Below, piece by piece: positions 12,401 through 25,800 of a DNA stretch of 64,000 nucleotides (its first letter is position 1; every line of letters begins with the position of its first letter). The DNA lies in contig NC_083701.1 in assembly GCF_033118175.1 (NCBI RefSeq), positions 9,195,501 through 9,259,500 of the forward strand. Direction: 5' to 3'. The position numbers and the translations under genes are program-made. The notes under the pieces are model-generated. The model was given only the letters and a program-made list of their open reading frames with translations. It searched no databases and was not told the origin of the DNA. The DNA is from Dama dama. Lineage: Eukaryota; Chordata; Mammalia; Artiodactyla; Cervidae.

Positions 12401-15400
12401 CCAAGTAATATTTGTGGCTAGTAAGTTTCTGCCTCAGTCTCCTTCCACTTTTGGATTCATTTCCTATTTTACACTTTTGTACAGTGTGTTTAATCTGACT
12501 CATTTTTGCATTCAGCTATCAGCAAATATTTGGTCTCTTGAATTGCATCTTCTATTCTCACCAAATGGCGTTTATTTTTAGAAGATAAGAATATTTTTAA
12601 ATTTACGGGACTAGAGGCTTTGCAAAATTCAGAACACTACTGGCTGAGGCTGGCCTGGGATCACAACGGAAATGATAACCTCACCCCCTGCCATAAACAC
12701 GATACCAGCTACCGCTGACTGAGGCAGGCTCTGTTCATACACTTCTTCGTGAATGCTAACCTGATGCAAGAGGTCCAGTGTGACAGTTCCAATTTTAATA
12801 CATGAAGAAATCAAGCTCAGATGAATTAAAAATAAATCTCTCCCCAACTCACAGAACAATTATGCAGAGGAGGTGGAATTTAAGCCCGGCCTGATTGATT
12901 TCAAAGCTGGTCCTCTCTTCTGAAAGCTCTCCCTGGATTTCTCCTTTGTCTGCCCAGCACGCATCTCATCACTTAATTCGGTTCCTTATCTTGAGTCTGC
13001 AATAATCCTGTCTGCTTCCTCTGAGCAACTCTTCCCTGTATCCTTCATTTATCTGACTTAATTCAAATGCTCTGCTCTCCACAAAGCTAGGGACTACAGA
13101 AGTCCATAATCATGCATTTGAGCTTTATGAGCAAATGTAAGTTTTCTATTTTGCATTAATTTCACCATAGGGACCAAAGTTCATGGAGACGTAGGTGGGA
13201 TTCTAGCCCCAGACCTTACTTAAAACAGCCGCCCTTCCCACAAAAGTACAAACCAATCTCTGTCTCCCCCTGACTTTGCTGTCTGTTTTTCTAGTGCTGG
13301 GGAAACAAGGTGATGGGGTGGACCTAAAATCCCTTGCAAAAGACCAAGCAAGGGCCATAACCTGAAGCCAAAGCTCAAACTCAGTTTTTCTCAGTGATGC
13401 TTAAGTGTCATAGCTATCAAAAAACATCATTATTACGGAAATTCCACAGGAAACTCAACTCTGTTATTGTGAAATTGAAACCCTCCAGCCCCTGAAGCCT
13501 GTTTTCCCCTGCTTGAAACAAATTTTTTATAAAGGGATTTTGTTTTTGTTTCTGTTTTTACCATTAAGAAAAGACGGTTGCTCTGTTCCACAGCCTTAAT
13601 TTTGAATCGGAGATCAAAGCCCTGGCTTCTTTTGTAGACACACAGCTTGTTTCAAGGTTCCATTGCTGTCACAGATAACAAAGCTGTGCGTCTCATTTTC
13701 ACGCTTGTTTTTCAAAACGATCTGGTTCCGTCACCCCACCCCCACCGCCTACCATCCTGCTTGCCACAAATCAGGCTTCCTTCTCCTGGACCCTTTAAAA
13801 AGCTCAGCACGACGGCAGTTTTCCAAGGCCTAGTAGCACCAGGACCTGCTCACATGTTCATTTGGTAAACCTTCCTTGAGCATCCCGGGCTGGGTGCACA
13901 AGACTGCTCCTCCTAGAGTTCACAGCCATTCCCTGATGGTCACACACACGCCACATACAACCCCAGCTCACTGCCTCAAAGGCAAAGGCCAGGGCCGGAG
14001 AAGCAGGACCATAGGAAGGCTGGGCTCCTGAGCATCAGGTGACCTCTGAGTCGACAGAGGTGGGAGGGATGAGAGAGGGGAGAGCAGAGTGTGGTCCAGG
14101 CGGAGGGAACAGCCTGTTGACTGGCTCTGCGGATGGGTAATCTGGCCGGCTGGAAAAAACACAGCAGCCCGTCTCAGAGCAATGCAGGCAATGGAGACCC
14201 TGTTACTAAGTGGTCCTTCCATAGTTGGGGGCTGTCAATCTAAGAAGAACAGATTTCCGACATGAAGGCATTTTCCAACCCCTCATTTTCCAGAGTAACC
14301 CACATCCCGGAGGGGAAAATGTGACCATACTCAGAGTCGCGAATCAGCCTCAAAACCAGGACGATTTACCAGCATCTGGACAAACCTGATGCACCGGGCC
14401 TGGCTTCCTGGCACAATGCCTTCCTCCGTCCCCTACCTAACATTCTACCTGCAATTTCGTGCCCTTTTTCTTAAAGAGGACCTCCAGATCTACAGAGATT
14501 TCATGTCCCACCAAGTCTGGCTCCATCCCTTGTTAGAACTCGGGAGTTTGGGCTTGAAGCCCAATTGTAGCGCTATCACTAATTACTGAACCAGGTCTGG
14601 GCTGCATGAGGGAAGAACTCTTTCTTGATTCAGCAAAGCAGAGTGTGACAGACGACTCCCCACAGGTGCGGGGAGGGTCAGAGATCTCACAGGTCAGCCT
14701 TCCCCGGGGACTCCGCTCCTTCTCACGAGCCCTCCCCGACTCCAACGACCACGGCCACCGTGAGTCACTTTTGGTTTCCATCTCACACACAGGGACGTTT
14801 GTTCTTACAGGGCGTGTTGTCTGTGACTCAGCTTCCCCAAGCGAACAATCCATCTGAGCACACTATTCCATGGCCATCACTCATTTCTCATTTATTCTTA
14901 CTCATCCTCATATTTAAGCTCTCTTTCAACTTAATCTGATGGAGACTATGTGAGTTGGAGACTACAAGACAGATGGGCTGTAAGGGACAGGGGCTAGAGG
15001 TCCCACCTAGATCCTAGAAGGTGGCCACCAAGCCTGCCTGGGGTGAACGGGGCATGGAATGACCCCTCCTTCCATGACTGATGTATTCTCTAGAATATGA
15101 GCTCCATGACAGCAGGGAGACTTGGCTTGCCTTGTTCACCATGCCTGAGCCACAGTAGGGGCTCAGCAAATAATTGGTGAATGAATGAATAAATAGTATG
15201 TTACCCAGAATTTTGAGTTCAGATGCCCAGCCAGCAAATAGACTAACAAATGCAACATCAGAGCAAACAATAATTTTCTTTGCCAATTCGTTGTTGTTAT
15301 TGTTCAATCACTAAATCATGTCTGACTCTTTGCGACCTATGGACTGCAGCACACCAGGCTTCCCTGTCCTTCACTCTCTCCTGGAGCTTGCTCAAACTCA

Positions 15401-18400
15401 CGTCTATTGGGTCAGTGATGCCATCCAACCATCTCATCCTCTGTCGCCCGCTTTTCCTCCTGACCTCAATCTTTCCCAGCATCAGAGTCTTTTCCAGTCT
15501 GTAGGATAAGCTATTTCCCCAAAGATGTACCCTGATACTGCCTTGTAGCTGAGGTACCTGAATCACTTGTGAAACAAGGCCTTGCTTAGTGACAAAAGGC
15601 AAATACATGCTGTCACTCTATCTTTAGTCTACAGTAAGCTGTACTAACCTCAACCAGAATGAACCAGAAAGCAACCTTTCCTTTTCAAAACTGCACCAGA
15701 ATTACTTTCAACATATGTATGATGAGTACTTGATTTTTTTCCTACCTCTCCACCAGCAAAGGTCCTTGTTAAATAGACTTCTGACTTGGCACGTTACATT
15801 CTGTGGGGAAGAAGGGCTTTATTGAGCTTCAGAGTTAATAACCTCCTGGTCCTGGTGGGTCCCCAGAACTCACGGGGCCTAGCCCTGACACCCCCACTTC
15901 AATAAGTTGCAGATGTGGGACTCGAAAGCCCCAAGGAGGGTACCTAAAGTCATGGTAATAAGACAGGATGTTTTCACAGCATCTCATCATTCATGGGTGC
16001 TGCTATATACTTTCATTTTATCTCACAAAAATCCTGGAAAGAGGAGTTATTAGCCCCATTTTAAAGATGGAAAAATGGAGGCTAGTAGGCATTCCAGGAC
16101 TTGCCCAAGAATATATGGATCAGTAGACACAAGGGAACACCCAGGAGTCAGACCTTGTGACCTCAGCTCAAAGACCTCTGGATCCCCCTTTCCCAGATGA
16201 AAACGTCCAGGCCAGGGCAGGGATGAGCAGGAGAGTAGGTCACCTGGCCCTCTGGGTTCTTTCGGGCACCCGACTCACCATTCCTGAAGAGAGGAGGACC
16301 AACTGAAAATTGCTGTTTCAAAACAATCAGCTGCCTTTTGCTGTGAAGTCCCCAGGAAGGTCTTACCTCTGCCCCCCACCTTGGTTTTGTCTCCCCAGAA
16401 CTGGATAGTGACTTTCTGGCTGTGCTAAGCGACTACCCGTCTCCTGACATCAGTCCCCCCATATTCCGCCGTGGGGAGAAACTGCGCGTGATTTCTGAGT
16501 GAGTGAGCTTTCCAAAACTTTTACGATGCCCCTGAAGAACTCAATGCTGGTGGGAATTGTTAGATTTTTGCTACAGTTGTCTGGTTCCCCATGGGTCCTG
16601 GTCCTGTTGTGAGGTGAGAAAGTTGGCCCAAACAGCGGACCTCCGGGCTTAAGCCTCCTGACTGCCACTGGTGCTCTAAAACTTTCACTGGCTCCCAGTT
16701 GCCTAATGGATAAAATTGAGATTTCTTAACTTGGCTTTTGAGACCCTTTACAATCCAGCTTCTGTTTCTTATGTTGGCCTCATCTCCCCCCGACATGGGC
16801 AAGGTTGAGGTTATACATTAATGCAAACTCAGGAAGAGGACTCAGGGATCTGAAGAAAAAAAAAACTTCTGATGATAAACAGAAAGGTATTGCCTTCTGA
16901 CCTGTTGTCTCTTTTAGATTTGAAAAAGGCTATAGAAGACATAGGGGCTCTGAGCCCCTTTTATTTAGATCCTCACTGATGTAGACATGTGAAACTATCT
17001 TGGTTACACCTCAGGGTCTAATTTAGCAGAGTAAACATTTATTTTTTAAAAAGCCTCCAACTATGGAAGACAAGCCAGAAACAGCTGTTGATCCCTGAAG
17101 GGTGGCTATTGCCAGCACGTGGGAAGAATTTCTGTTTAGATCAAAATGGGGGGATACACTTAAAAACTAAATTTTCATAGGGAGAAAGTCTAGTTAACGT
17201 GGCCAAGGACAGACCTTGAAAAAGGAACATCCCAATGCACCCTGGGTTACATCTGGTTACTCTGTTCATTCATTCAATTACTCACCACTTCCCTAGTCAT
17301 TCTTTTCTATTTGTTCTTATCCTTCTAGTGAAGGGGGCTGGTGGAAAGCCATCTCTCTTAGCACCGGTCGAGAAAGTTACATTCCTGGAATATGTGTGGC
17401 CAGAGTTTACCATGGGTGAGTACATTTCTAAAATAGCATCAATAAAGCACGATCTCTATGAGAATGTGGGCTTCCCTGTGGCTCAAACAGAATAGAATCT
17501 GCCTGCCATGCAGGAGACCTGGGTTCAATCCCTGGGTTGGGAAGATCCCCTGGAGAAGGAAATGGCAACCCACTCCAGTATTCTTGCCTGGTGAATTTTG
17601 TGAAGTGAGGAGCCTGGCGGGCTATAGTCACGGGGTCACAAAGAGTCAGACATGACTGAGTGACTAAATTTCATTTCTATGAGAGTGCATAGAGAGATCC
17701 CAGCAGGGGACACTGGAAAGGAAGGTGTTGGTTCAGCAGGGTCACTTCTAATCTTAGCTTAGTCTCTAAGCACAGAGGTGTCCTTGGGTTAACCCTTTCT
17801 CTCTCTGAGACTCAATTTCTCCATTAGGAAGATGAATAAGGGACCTCGCAGGTATCATGTGATGTTGCTATAGCAATAAGGATTCAGGAACTGTGATCAC
17901 AAGAGGCAGCAGATGAAAGTCAGCCAATCTGAGGTGCAAGTCCAAACTCTCTCTGAGTGGCTATATGACAGTGGGCATGTGTCAGCTTCCTATGCCCACT
18001 CATTAAATTAAATAAGAGCGTAGTAGAGAATGACAGGAGTGATGACCAACAGCCATGGGACCAGAGTCGGGCTGTCAGGAGAATGAGTTCTCTGAGCTGT
18101 GCCTGGTGTTACCAGCAGTGCTCAGTACATACTGTGGGTGCACGGGTGCTCAGGCGTGTCCAGCTCTTAATGAGCCTATGAACGGGAGCCTGCCAGGTTC
18201 CTCTGTCCATAGGATTCTCCAGGCAAGAATACCGGAGTGGGTTGCCATTTTCTCCTCCAGGGGATCTTCCCGACCCAGGGATCAAACTTGTGTCTCCTGA
18301 GTCTCCTGCATTATCAGCTGGATTCTCTACCACTGAACCACCTGGGAAACCCACTCAATACAGATCAGCCACATTCTTATCAAATCATATCCAGCATATG

Positions 18401-21400
18401 GAGAACATGCTGCCAAAAATGCTTACACACCCACCCGGACAAATGGAGAAGTCAAGCAAAAAGGAGCCCCTTTAAATAATAGAGCATGTAGATGAGAAAG
18501 CAAAGATGTTTGTCTCCCCTGCAGTCATACAGAAGAGGCCACGGGACATGAAGGTGGCCCTGGTGGTCAGCACACCCCAGCCAGGACAGGTGTGGCTCAG
18601 CCTGGCTTCCACTGTGGGGCCTTGGAAAAAAATTTCTCAGTCTCCATGAACCACAGTCTCCTCATCTGTCCAGCTACCAAAGCCAGACCTTGGCATAAAG
18701 GACAGGAGAAGGGAACTCCACTTTTCACTTGAGGGGTCCAGAAATAACTTCCTTACAGTCAGAGAAAGACTCTGCAAGCCACCTGCTCACCTGGGGAAGC
18801 AGAGCGAACTGCTTAAGTTTTTTGAAGCATGGAACCCAGTGCATGTCATTCAGTGTTACTGATTCTGATGATGAATACCAAGAGTTGTCCCTGTGCTGAG
18901 GATGACGAAGCTGAGCAGAGGAGGGGCAGTGGTTGCTATGAGAGTTACGTCCTGAAAGAGATGTGAGTCATGTAACTCTTATCAGCTGTGTGTCACTGAT
19001 CCATCTGTGCACTCAGCCAACAGGCATCAGTACTTTCGTGCTAAAGAGGTGGTGCTGGATGCCGGCATGAGTGGGGACGGAGGGTGAAGAACCCAGATGA
19101 GTAAGATGTAATCCTGACCCTACAGAGCTTCCAGTTCCAGCTGGTGCAATAATGTCCTGAAAACCCAGAGCAGGACGACAGGGGGTGCAGCACAGTGGTA
19201 ATGGAATTGGAAAAATGCATCCCAGTTCTAGCACTGTCCATTGCGATGTGGGTGCGTGCATGCCCAGTCACTCGAATTCGATTCTTTGTGACCCCATGGG
19301 CTGCAGCTTCCAGGCTCCTCTGTCCATGGGATTTCCCAGGCAAGCATACTGGAGTGGGTTGCCATTTCCTACTCCACGGGTGGGGTCACTTCAACAAATT
19401 AATCACTCTGGCCCTCAGCATCCTCATCAGTGAGATAGAAGGTATGCTCTTGATCTTAGGTGGTTGATATGAAGGTTAGATTTCAAGTGTGTGATATGGT
19501 ATGGGCCCATAATTAGTATTCATGCATGGATGTTGTTATTGCCATTGTTTTATTATCTTCATTTTTATAAGTGGAATCTCATGAAAGGACTTTAAAGGAT
19601 GAAAGTTTATCATGTATGCTAAAACAAATTAATATGCCATGCATCACGGAGAACTAAGGGAATAGTTGAAATATTTGGCCGAATATGGCGTCACCATGAT
19701 ATTACTAACAAGAGCACTCTTGGAGACCAGCACATAAGTAAAATGGCATCTGATGTTATGTCTGCGGGTTTCTCACACGTGGTGGGAAGCCTCAGCCAGC
19801 CACGCCAATGGCCTGCTTTCATGCCACGGGGAATATTAAAGGGTGAGAAACAGCAGAGTGTTAATACTGCCACAATACTCGCTCATCCAGACATGTGATC
19901 AAAAGCCAGGGCCCATTCCCTGAAACACAACATCAATTAAGAAGGGATGTGCAATTGCTTCAGAATACACAGCAGCCAACTGCTAACAGCATTTCTGCAA
20001 CACGTGTCAGGGCCCTTCCCCTCAGAACTCAGATTCCTTTGTGTTCCCAGCTGCTTTCTAAAGCATATTCACAGTGCCCACTCTTCTCTGAAGGTGAGCA
20101 TTCCATTGGAAAGCTGGGCTACAGTATTATAGCTGTTTTATTTTTTAACAGTGAAGTGAAAAAAAACACAAAGAAATGCATCATGCAATGACAACTGAGT
20201 TTAAAACGTGTTGGAAGGGAGAAAACAAGGAGGAAATAGAATGTATGCAGGGTGGGGCGTCAGGTGGTGAAATTAGGCACTGCCATTTCTTTCATTTTCT
20301 TTCTTTCTTTCTCATATTGACTCATTCTTTCATGGCTATATACCATGGCTTGATAACTTGGACACCCAGGTGAGCAAGACAAAACCCCAAACGACAGACA
20401 CGGTCCCTGCCCCCGCGGATGGAGGAGCTGAGCAATCAGAGTATAAGGAACATAGACATTAAATAAACTGCCCAAAAGGTCCCTTATCATGTTTTAAGAT
20501 GCTTTTATATAATACAGAATGGATACCATGTAGCTGGCATTTAAGAAACAGGATGAGAAAGATGCTGTGTGCCTCTCTGTGTCATTATGCTATGTAACAC
20601 CTGCCTTGCAGGTGAATAAATGAATGACGAACCATTGATTGCCTTGCTCTATTTTTTAATCCCAACAGTGGGTTTTATGTTAGCTGGACCTGGACCATTT
20701 CTGCATCCCTCCTGTCTTCTGGTGGGGAGGGTACATTCAGGGTACTCATAGCTGTCTTTCTTGTCCCCAGCTGGCTGTTTGAAGGGCTGGGCAGAGACAA
20801 GGCTGAGGAGCTGCTGCAGCTCCCAGACACGAAGATCGGCTCCTTCATGATCAGAGAGAGTGAGACCAAGAAAGGTGAGCAGCCTTGAACACATCTTTCC
20901 ATGCGGGGGTCAGAGAACAAGCTTTGCTCTGGGCTGATTCATGCATCACCCGGCTCAGGTCCCCTTCCTCCCACGATGTACGTGAATCGACCCATGCGGT
21001 GAGCTCCCAGAAGCCCACACACCGGCAGGGTGGCCAGCACCGAAACCGGGGCACTGGAGCCAGGCCGCAGGGAGCTGGTGGGCCACAGGCTCAGGCTCTG
21101 ACCCCCGCCAGGCCTGGCAGACTCCCGCTGCAGAATTTCCCAACCTCGGAGAAAAGATGAAAACACCAGTGGGCAGTGCCCAGGCCAGAGAAAGCATGGG
21201 CCGCAAAGCTCTGTGACTGGGGCAAGTCATGTACTTCTCTGACCTCAGTTTTCTCATCTGTGAAATGGAGAGAAAACCCTTTCCTTGTGAGACTGTGGTG
21301 TGATTCAAATGTAATGATATTTATTGTGCTCTCACAACACAGCAAACCTTCAGTCTTAGTCTCTGTGCTCTACAATGAAATCAGACAGCTTAGAGGACTG

Positions 21401-22798
21401 GGACGAGCAGATTCACCATGGCCTTCACCGCTGTAATTTTCATACATCCTGTGCAATAAGTAATTTGGTGAAAAAGAAATAGCCGGGCTTTGCCATGGTT
21501 CAAAGCAAGAGTCTCCAGCTCTAGTTTGGCCTGTATGAATCACTAAGAAGTCACCTCCTCTCTCCAGGCCTCTGTCCTTTCTCTATAGCATGGGATTAAC
21601 AACAGGAACGTATTTGGTATGTGTCTGGAATAGGTGGTGGTGGTTTAGTTCGCTAAGTCGTATCCGACTCTTCTGACCCCAAGGACTGGAGCCTGCCAGG
21701 TTCCTCTGTCCGTGGGGTTCTCCAGGCAAGAATATTGGAATGGGTTGCCATTTCCTTCTCCAGGGGATTTTCCTGACCCAGGGATCACACTCAGATCTCC
21801 TGCACTGCAGGCAGATTCTTTACCAACTGATCTATGAGGGAAGTCTGGAATAGAGTATGCATAAACTCACAGAAGCCAAACATTAATAGCTGGGGCTTAC
21901 TCATACTAATGGAGAATTAACATTAACTTCTTGAATATAGAAAATAGCCCCACAATCTCAGCCTGCTTCTTGTACACCCACCATCAAAGAAGAGAAAGTG
22001 TGGTTTCTGAGACTATCTCCCACGCGCTTATTAAGCACTAGAGCTACCTGGTACTGGATTGAGCCTTCCAGTAAAATGAGTGTCAGCTTTCCTCTGGGGA
22101 AGCAGGGACCTTCTCTGTGATATAATGAAGAATCCAGGACCAACCTTTTTCTTAAAAAACCTAAATATGCAGGGTGAGAGCAAAAGCAAAGCACAGGGGA
22201 AACTTCTTGTGCAGGTCCCAGGGGGTCTCCTGAGGCAGGAGACCCAGACCCAGGCAGGGTCAGGGAGTGGTGGGGGATGGACCCCAAGTGTAGCTGCCAG
22301 AGCTGATCTAAAAATAGGCTGAGCGGCAGCCTGGGTGGGGGCGGCAGGCTCTGCTCCCTCTGGTATGCAAAGTTCTCATAAGTTTCCACCTGCAGCCCTT
22401 GAACTGCTCGCTGTCCTTTCAGTCCCTGTTGCCATTACCGGAAGACACATGCTGAGCCGCTGCAGAGGGCGGGCCTGGGAGAGCGAGGGATGCTGGCCGC
22501 TGGAGAGGCCTGCCCCAGGAGGACAAGGTCCCACCCGCCTCGGGGCGGCCACTTCTGAGCGGCATGCCTCCAGCCATTTCACTGCTTGCTCTGAGTCTCA
22601 GTTTCTCCAGCTGTAACAGCGTCTGAGGACAATACCTCCCAGGGTCTTTCTGAGAATCAACAGAAAGGTTACTATGAAATAGCTCAGCCCCTGGCCCTGC
22701 ATATGCAAGCCACAGCTCGGTACATGCAAGTGTTCCACCCCACTCACTGCCCTGTGAGCTTTTTCCCTCCCGGAACCCTAGAAGACAGCAAGGAGGAC

Positions 22799-22841
<43 letters not shown>

Positions 22842-25800
22842 ACTTAGTCGTGTCCAACTCTTTGTGACCCTGTGGACTGTATCCCCCCAGGCTCCTCTGT
22901 CCACAGAAATCTCTCGGCAAGAATCCTGGAGTAGGTTGTTATTTCCTACTCCAGGGGATCTTCCCAATCCAGGGACTGAACCCATGTCTCCTGCATTGCA
23001 GGCAGATTCTTCACCATCTGAGCCACCAGGGAAGCCCAAGAACCCTTACACGTGACCTAAGCTCAGTTCTCTCACTTTCCATTTGAGGCAATGGAGGCTA
23101 AGAGAGGTGCAGAAACTCACCCAACGTTCTACTCTGATGAACTCATCTTGGGTTCATGGTGCTGAAGAAAAAATAACACATTTTATAATGCTGAGGGATA
23201 CTCAGAAAAAAGTCTTCACAGCCGTATTTCCTTCATTTCTGAGAACACCATGCCCAAGTCAGAGGGGAAGGGTCTAAGAAAAAGGGGCCACAACTGTAAA
23301 GCCCCTTCAGCTGCCTGATGGGGCAGCACTGTTGGGTCAGGGAGGAAAACGAGAGCACAAATATCTCAGAGTGTGAACTCGAGAAAGACTCAAGAATGAC
23401 CGCAGATTCAGGACATACAGATTACAACCCAATGCTAGTCATTTCATTTGGTCTAAGGACCCCAGTGGCTCAGATGGTAAAGAACTCGCCTACAATGCAA
23501 GAGACCTGGGTTCGACCTCTGGGTTGGGAAGATTCCCTCCCTGGAGGAGGGCATGGCAACCCACTCCAGTGTTCTTGCCTGGAGAATCCCATGGACAGAG
23601 GAGCCTGGTGGGCTGTAGTCCATGGGTTTGCCAAGAGTCGGACATGACTAAGCGACTAAGCACAGCGCACCAGAGCCCACAAAAGGATGTGGAAGCCTCC
23701 CAAATGGTAACTAACAAAGCAAAGATTTAGCCTCTGTGTTTGGAAATCTGCATTGCAGGTACTATCGCTGGTGGTCCAGGGGCTAAGACTCCATGCTCCC
23801 AATGGGCGGGGTTTGATCCCTACTCAGGGAACTAGATCCCACTAGATACCAAAACTTAGAGTTTGCATGCTGCAACTTAAAAAAAAAAAAAGATCCTGCA
23901 TGCTGTATCAAAGATCAAGATCCCGTGAGCCACAACTGAGACTCAGTGCAGCCAGATAAAATAAATACACGAATATTTTTGAAAAGAAAAGAGCATTGAG
24001 GTACGGTTAATGCAACTGGACTGCTCAAATACCACGTTCCTGGAGATTCCAAAGAGAGAGCTACACCCAAACAGATTAGGTGCGAGCAGTTGTTGCTCAA
24101 AACACAAGAGCATCTGTCTGGGTACCACGGTCGTATCACAAGGCCGAGAAGGTCTCTCCACCTCCACGGTGGTGGGCTCCTTAGCTGGTGGCCCTGGGGT
24201 GATGACCTGTCCTCCACTCCCTGCAGGTTTTTATTCGCTCTCGGTGAGACACCGGCAAGTGAAGCATTACCGAATCTTCCGTCTGCCAAACAACTGGTAT
24301 TACATTTCCCCGAGGCTCACCTTCCAGTGCTTGGAGGACCTGGTGAATCACTATTCCGGTAAGAATCACTCCATCAAGACCAACACGTGACATCCCTCTT
24401 GTCTCACTGCCTACCCCCCGCTCCAACTCTGGGCCCTCAGTCCAGGCTGCTCCCCTAGACCTGCCTGGTGATTTATTTGCTCTCTTGTCCATCCTGCCTT
24501 CTCCATATGCTCTTTTCTCAGTAATTCAGACTGCAAATTTCAGGCTAAAAGAGACTGAATGTGAATGCTAAGTAAGTAAAACGCAACCAACCTCAACTTC
24601 ACCCTCCCTCTGCCTGTAAGTGAAATGAATCAGGACACCCCTACAGTCAAAACCACAGATGGTCTGCACTTCCTTAAGTGGGTCATACACTTGGGCCTCT
24701 GGGGCTTTGCTCTGAAATGCCCTTCATTTCCCCCTTTCTGCATGTAAAAGTCCTCATCGACCTTCAAGGCCCACAGGAAGCCCCCTCCTTGACGAAGCCC
24801 TTGGAGGTAGAAGACGAAAGGCCTGTTTTTTCTCGGCTCCCCTGCGTGCCAGGTGTTTTTCTGCCTAAAATTCTGGGCGTTCCGCCTGGTGACCTAGTTA
24901 AGTGTCTACTGGTCTGTGCTTCTCAACAAGCTCTTAGAGACCAGGGATTATACTTCATTCATCTGAATGTCCTTCCTGGGCCCGGGAGACAGGTCCCAGC
25001 ATTCCATGCTGACCGGAGCACCCTCCAAGACAGCGGATACAGAGCAGGGTTTGATGGAGGTGATGGGTGTAGTGCATAGAGTCGGAAGAGGAACTGTGAA
25101 TTAGACTGACCTGAACGCCAGCTCAGGAGGTCAGGAGTTAAGAGTTTCACCCTATGGAAAAGGGAGAAATGATATATATATATATTAAAAAAAAAAAGTG
25201 GCTCCATTTCTAAAAGCTGGCTCTGAAACCATCTTGTGTTCAGATCCTAGATCTGGGCCACCTTGGGCTGGCGGTTCACCTTTGAGTCCATCCTCAGAGT
25301 CACGCAGACGCTAAGTGTTCCTACCTTGAAGACACGGTGAGAATTCACCAAGTTAGCGCAGGGAAAGTGCAGATGAGAGCACCCGGGACATAAACGTGGG
25401 CTCCTGTCACTGCGTGAGCCGCTGTTCCCTGACCGGGAGGGCGCCCTCCTCCCCGCTTCTGCCACGTGAGAGAAGGGAAGACAGAAGCCGCTTTCACTGC
25501 ACAAGCATCTTCCCCCTTCCACGTTCCAGACGTCTGAACCCAAGCCCTAGATTCTTTAGGATGTGTGATCTTAAAGGGCCTTTCAAGGTGAAAGGAGGCA
25601 TCCACGGGGCTGGGTTATCACACCTGGCCTGTGAGAAGTGCAGGTCAGGAAGGGTCACTCGGGAGACCCACGCCCAGACGTGGCTCTGGGCTCTATGAGT
25701 TCCTGGGTGAAGACCTCCACCTCGTGAAGCCCACTTTGCTGTTCAGGGAAGGTGGATGAGAGCAGCCCGCCTACAGGTGGTTGTCATGATTCTTGAACAT

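Larger units (their letters stand above)
6470..16398 (+). other. SLA intron 1
   Basis: A 9.9-kb intron after the first coding exon. It contains an interrupted MER20-like element near 9500-9790, SINEs at 9572, 10567, 11484 and 11931, a BovB/BovA tail at 15289 and an L2-like 3' end near 15085-15195. No further exon was recognised. Alternative first exons could hide here but have no visible coding mark. Confidence 0.8.
17416..20770 (+). other. SLA intron 3
   Basis: A 3.4-kb intron between SH3 and SH2. It holds a sense Bov-tA SINE (17467-17675), two antisense SINE copies (18140-18355 and 19255-19380) and MIR-like sequence near 17750-17830. No other exon was seen. Confidence 0.85.
20875..24226 (+). 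other. SLA intron 4
   Basis: A 3.4-kb intron splitting the SH2 domain. It holds an antisense SINE (21642-21845), a (GT)19 tract joined to an antisense SINE (22801-23040), a sense SINE (23459-23668) and a CHR-type SINE (23762-23970). MIR-like sequence lies near 21210-21275. Confidence 0.85.
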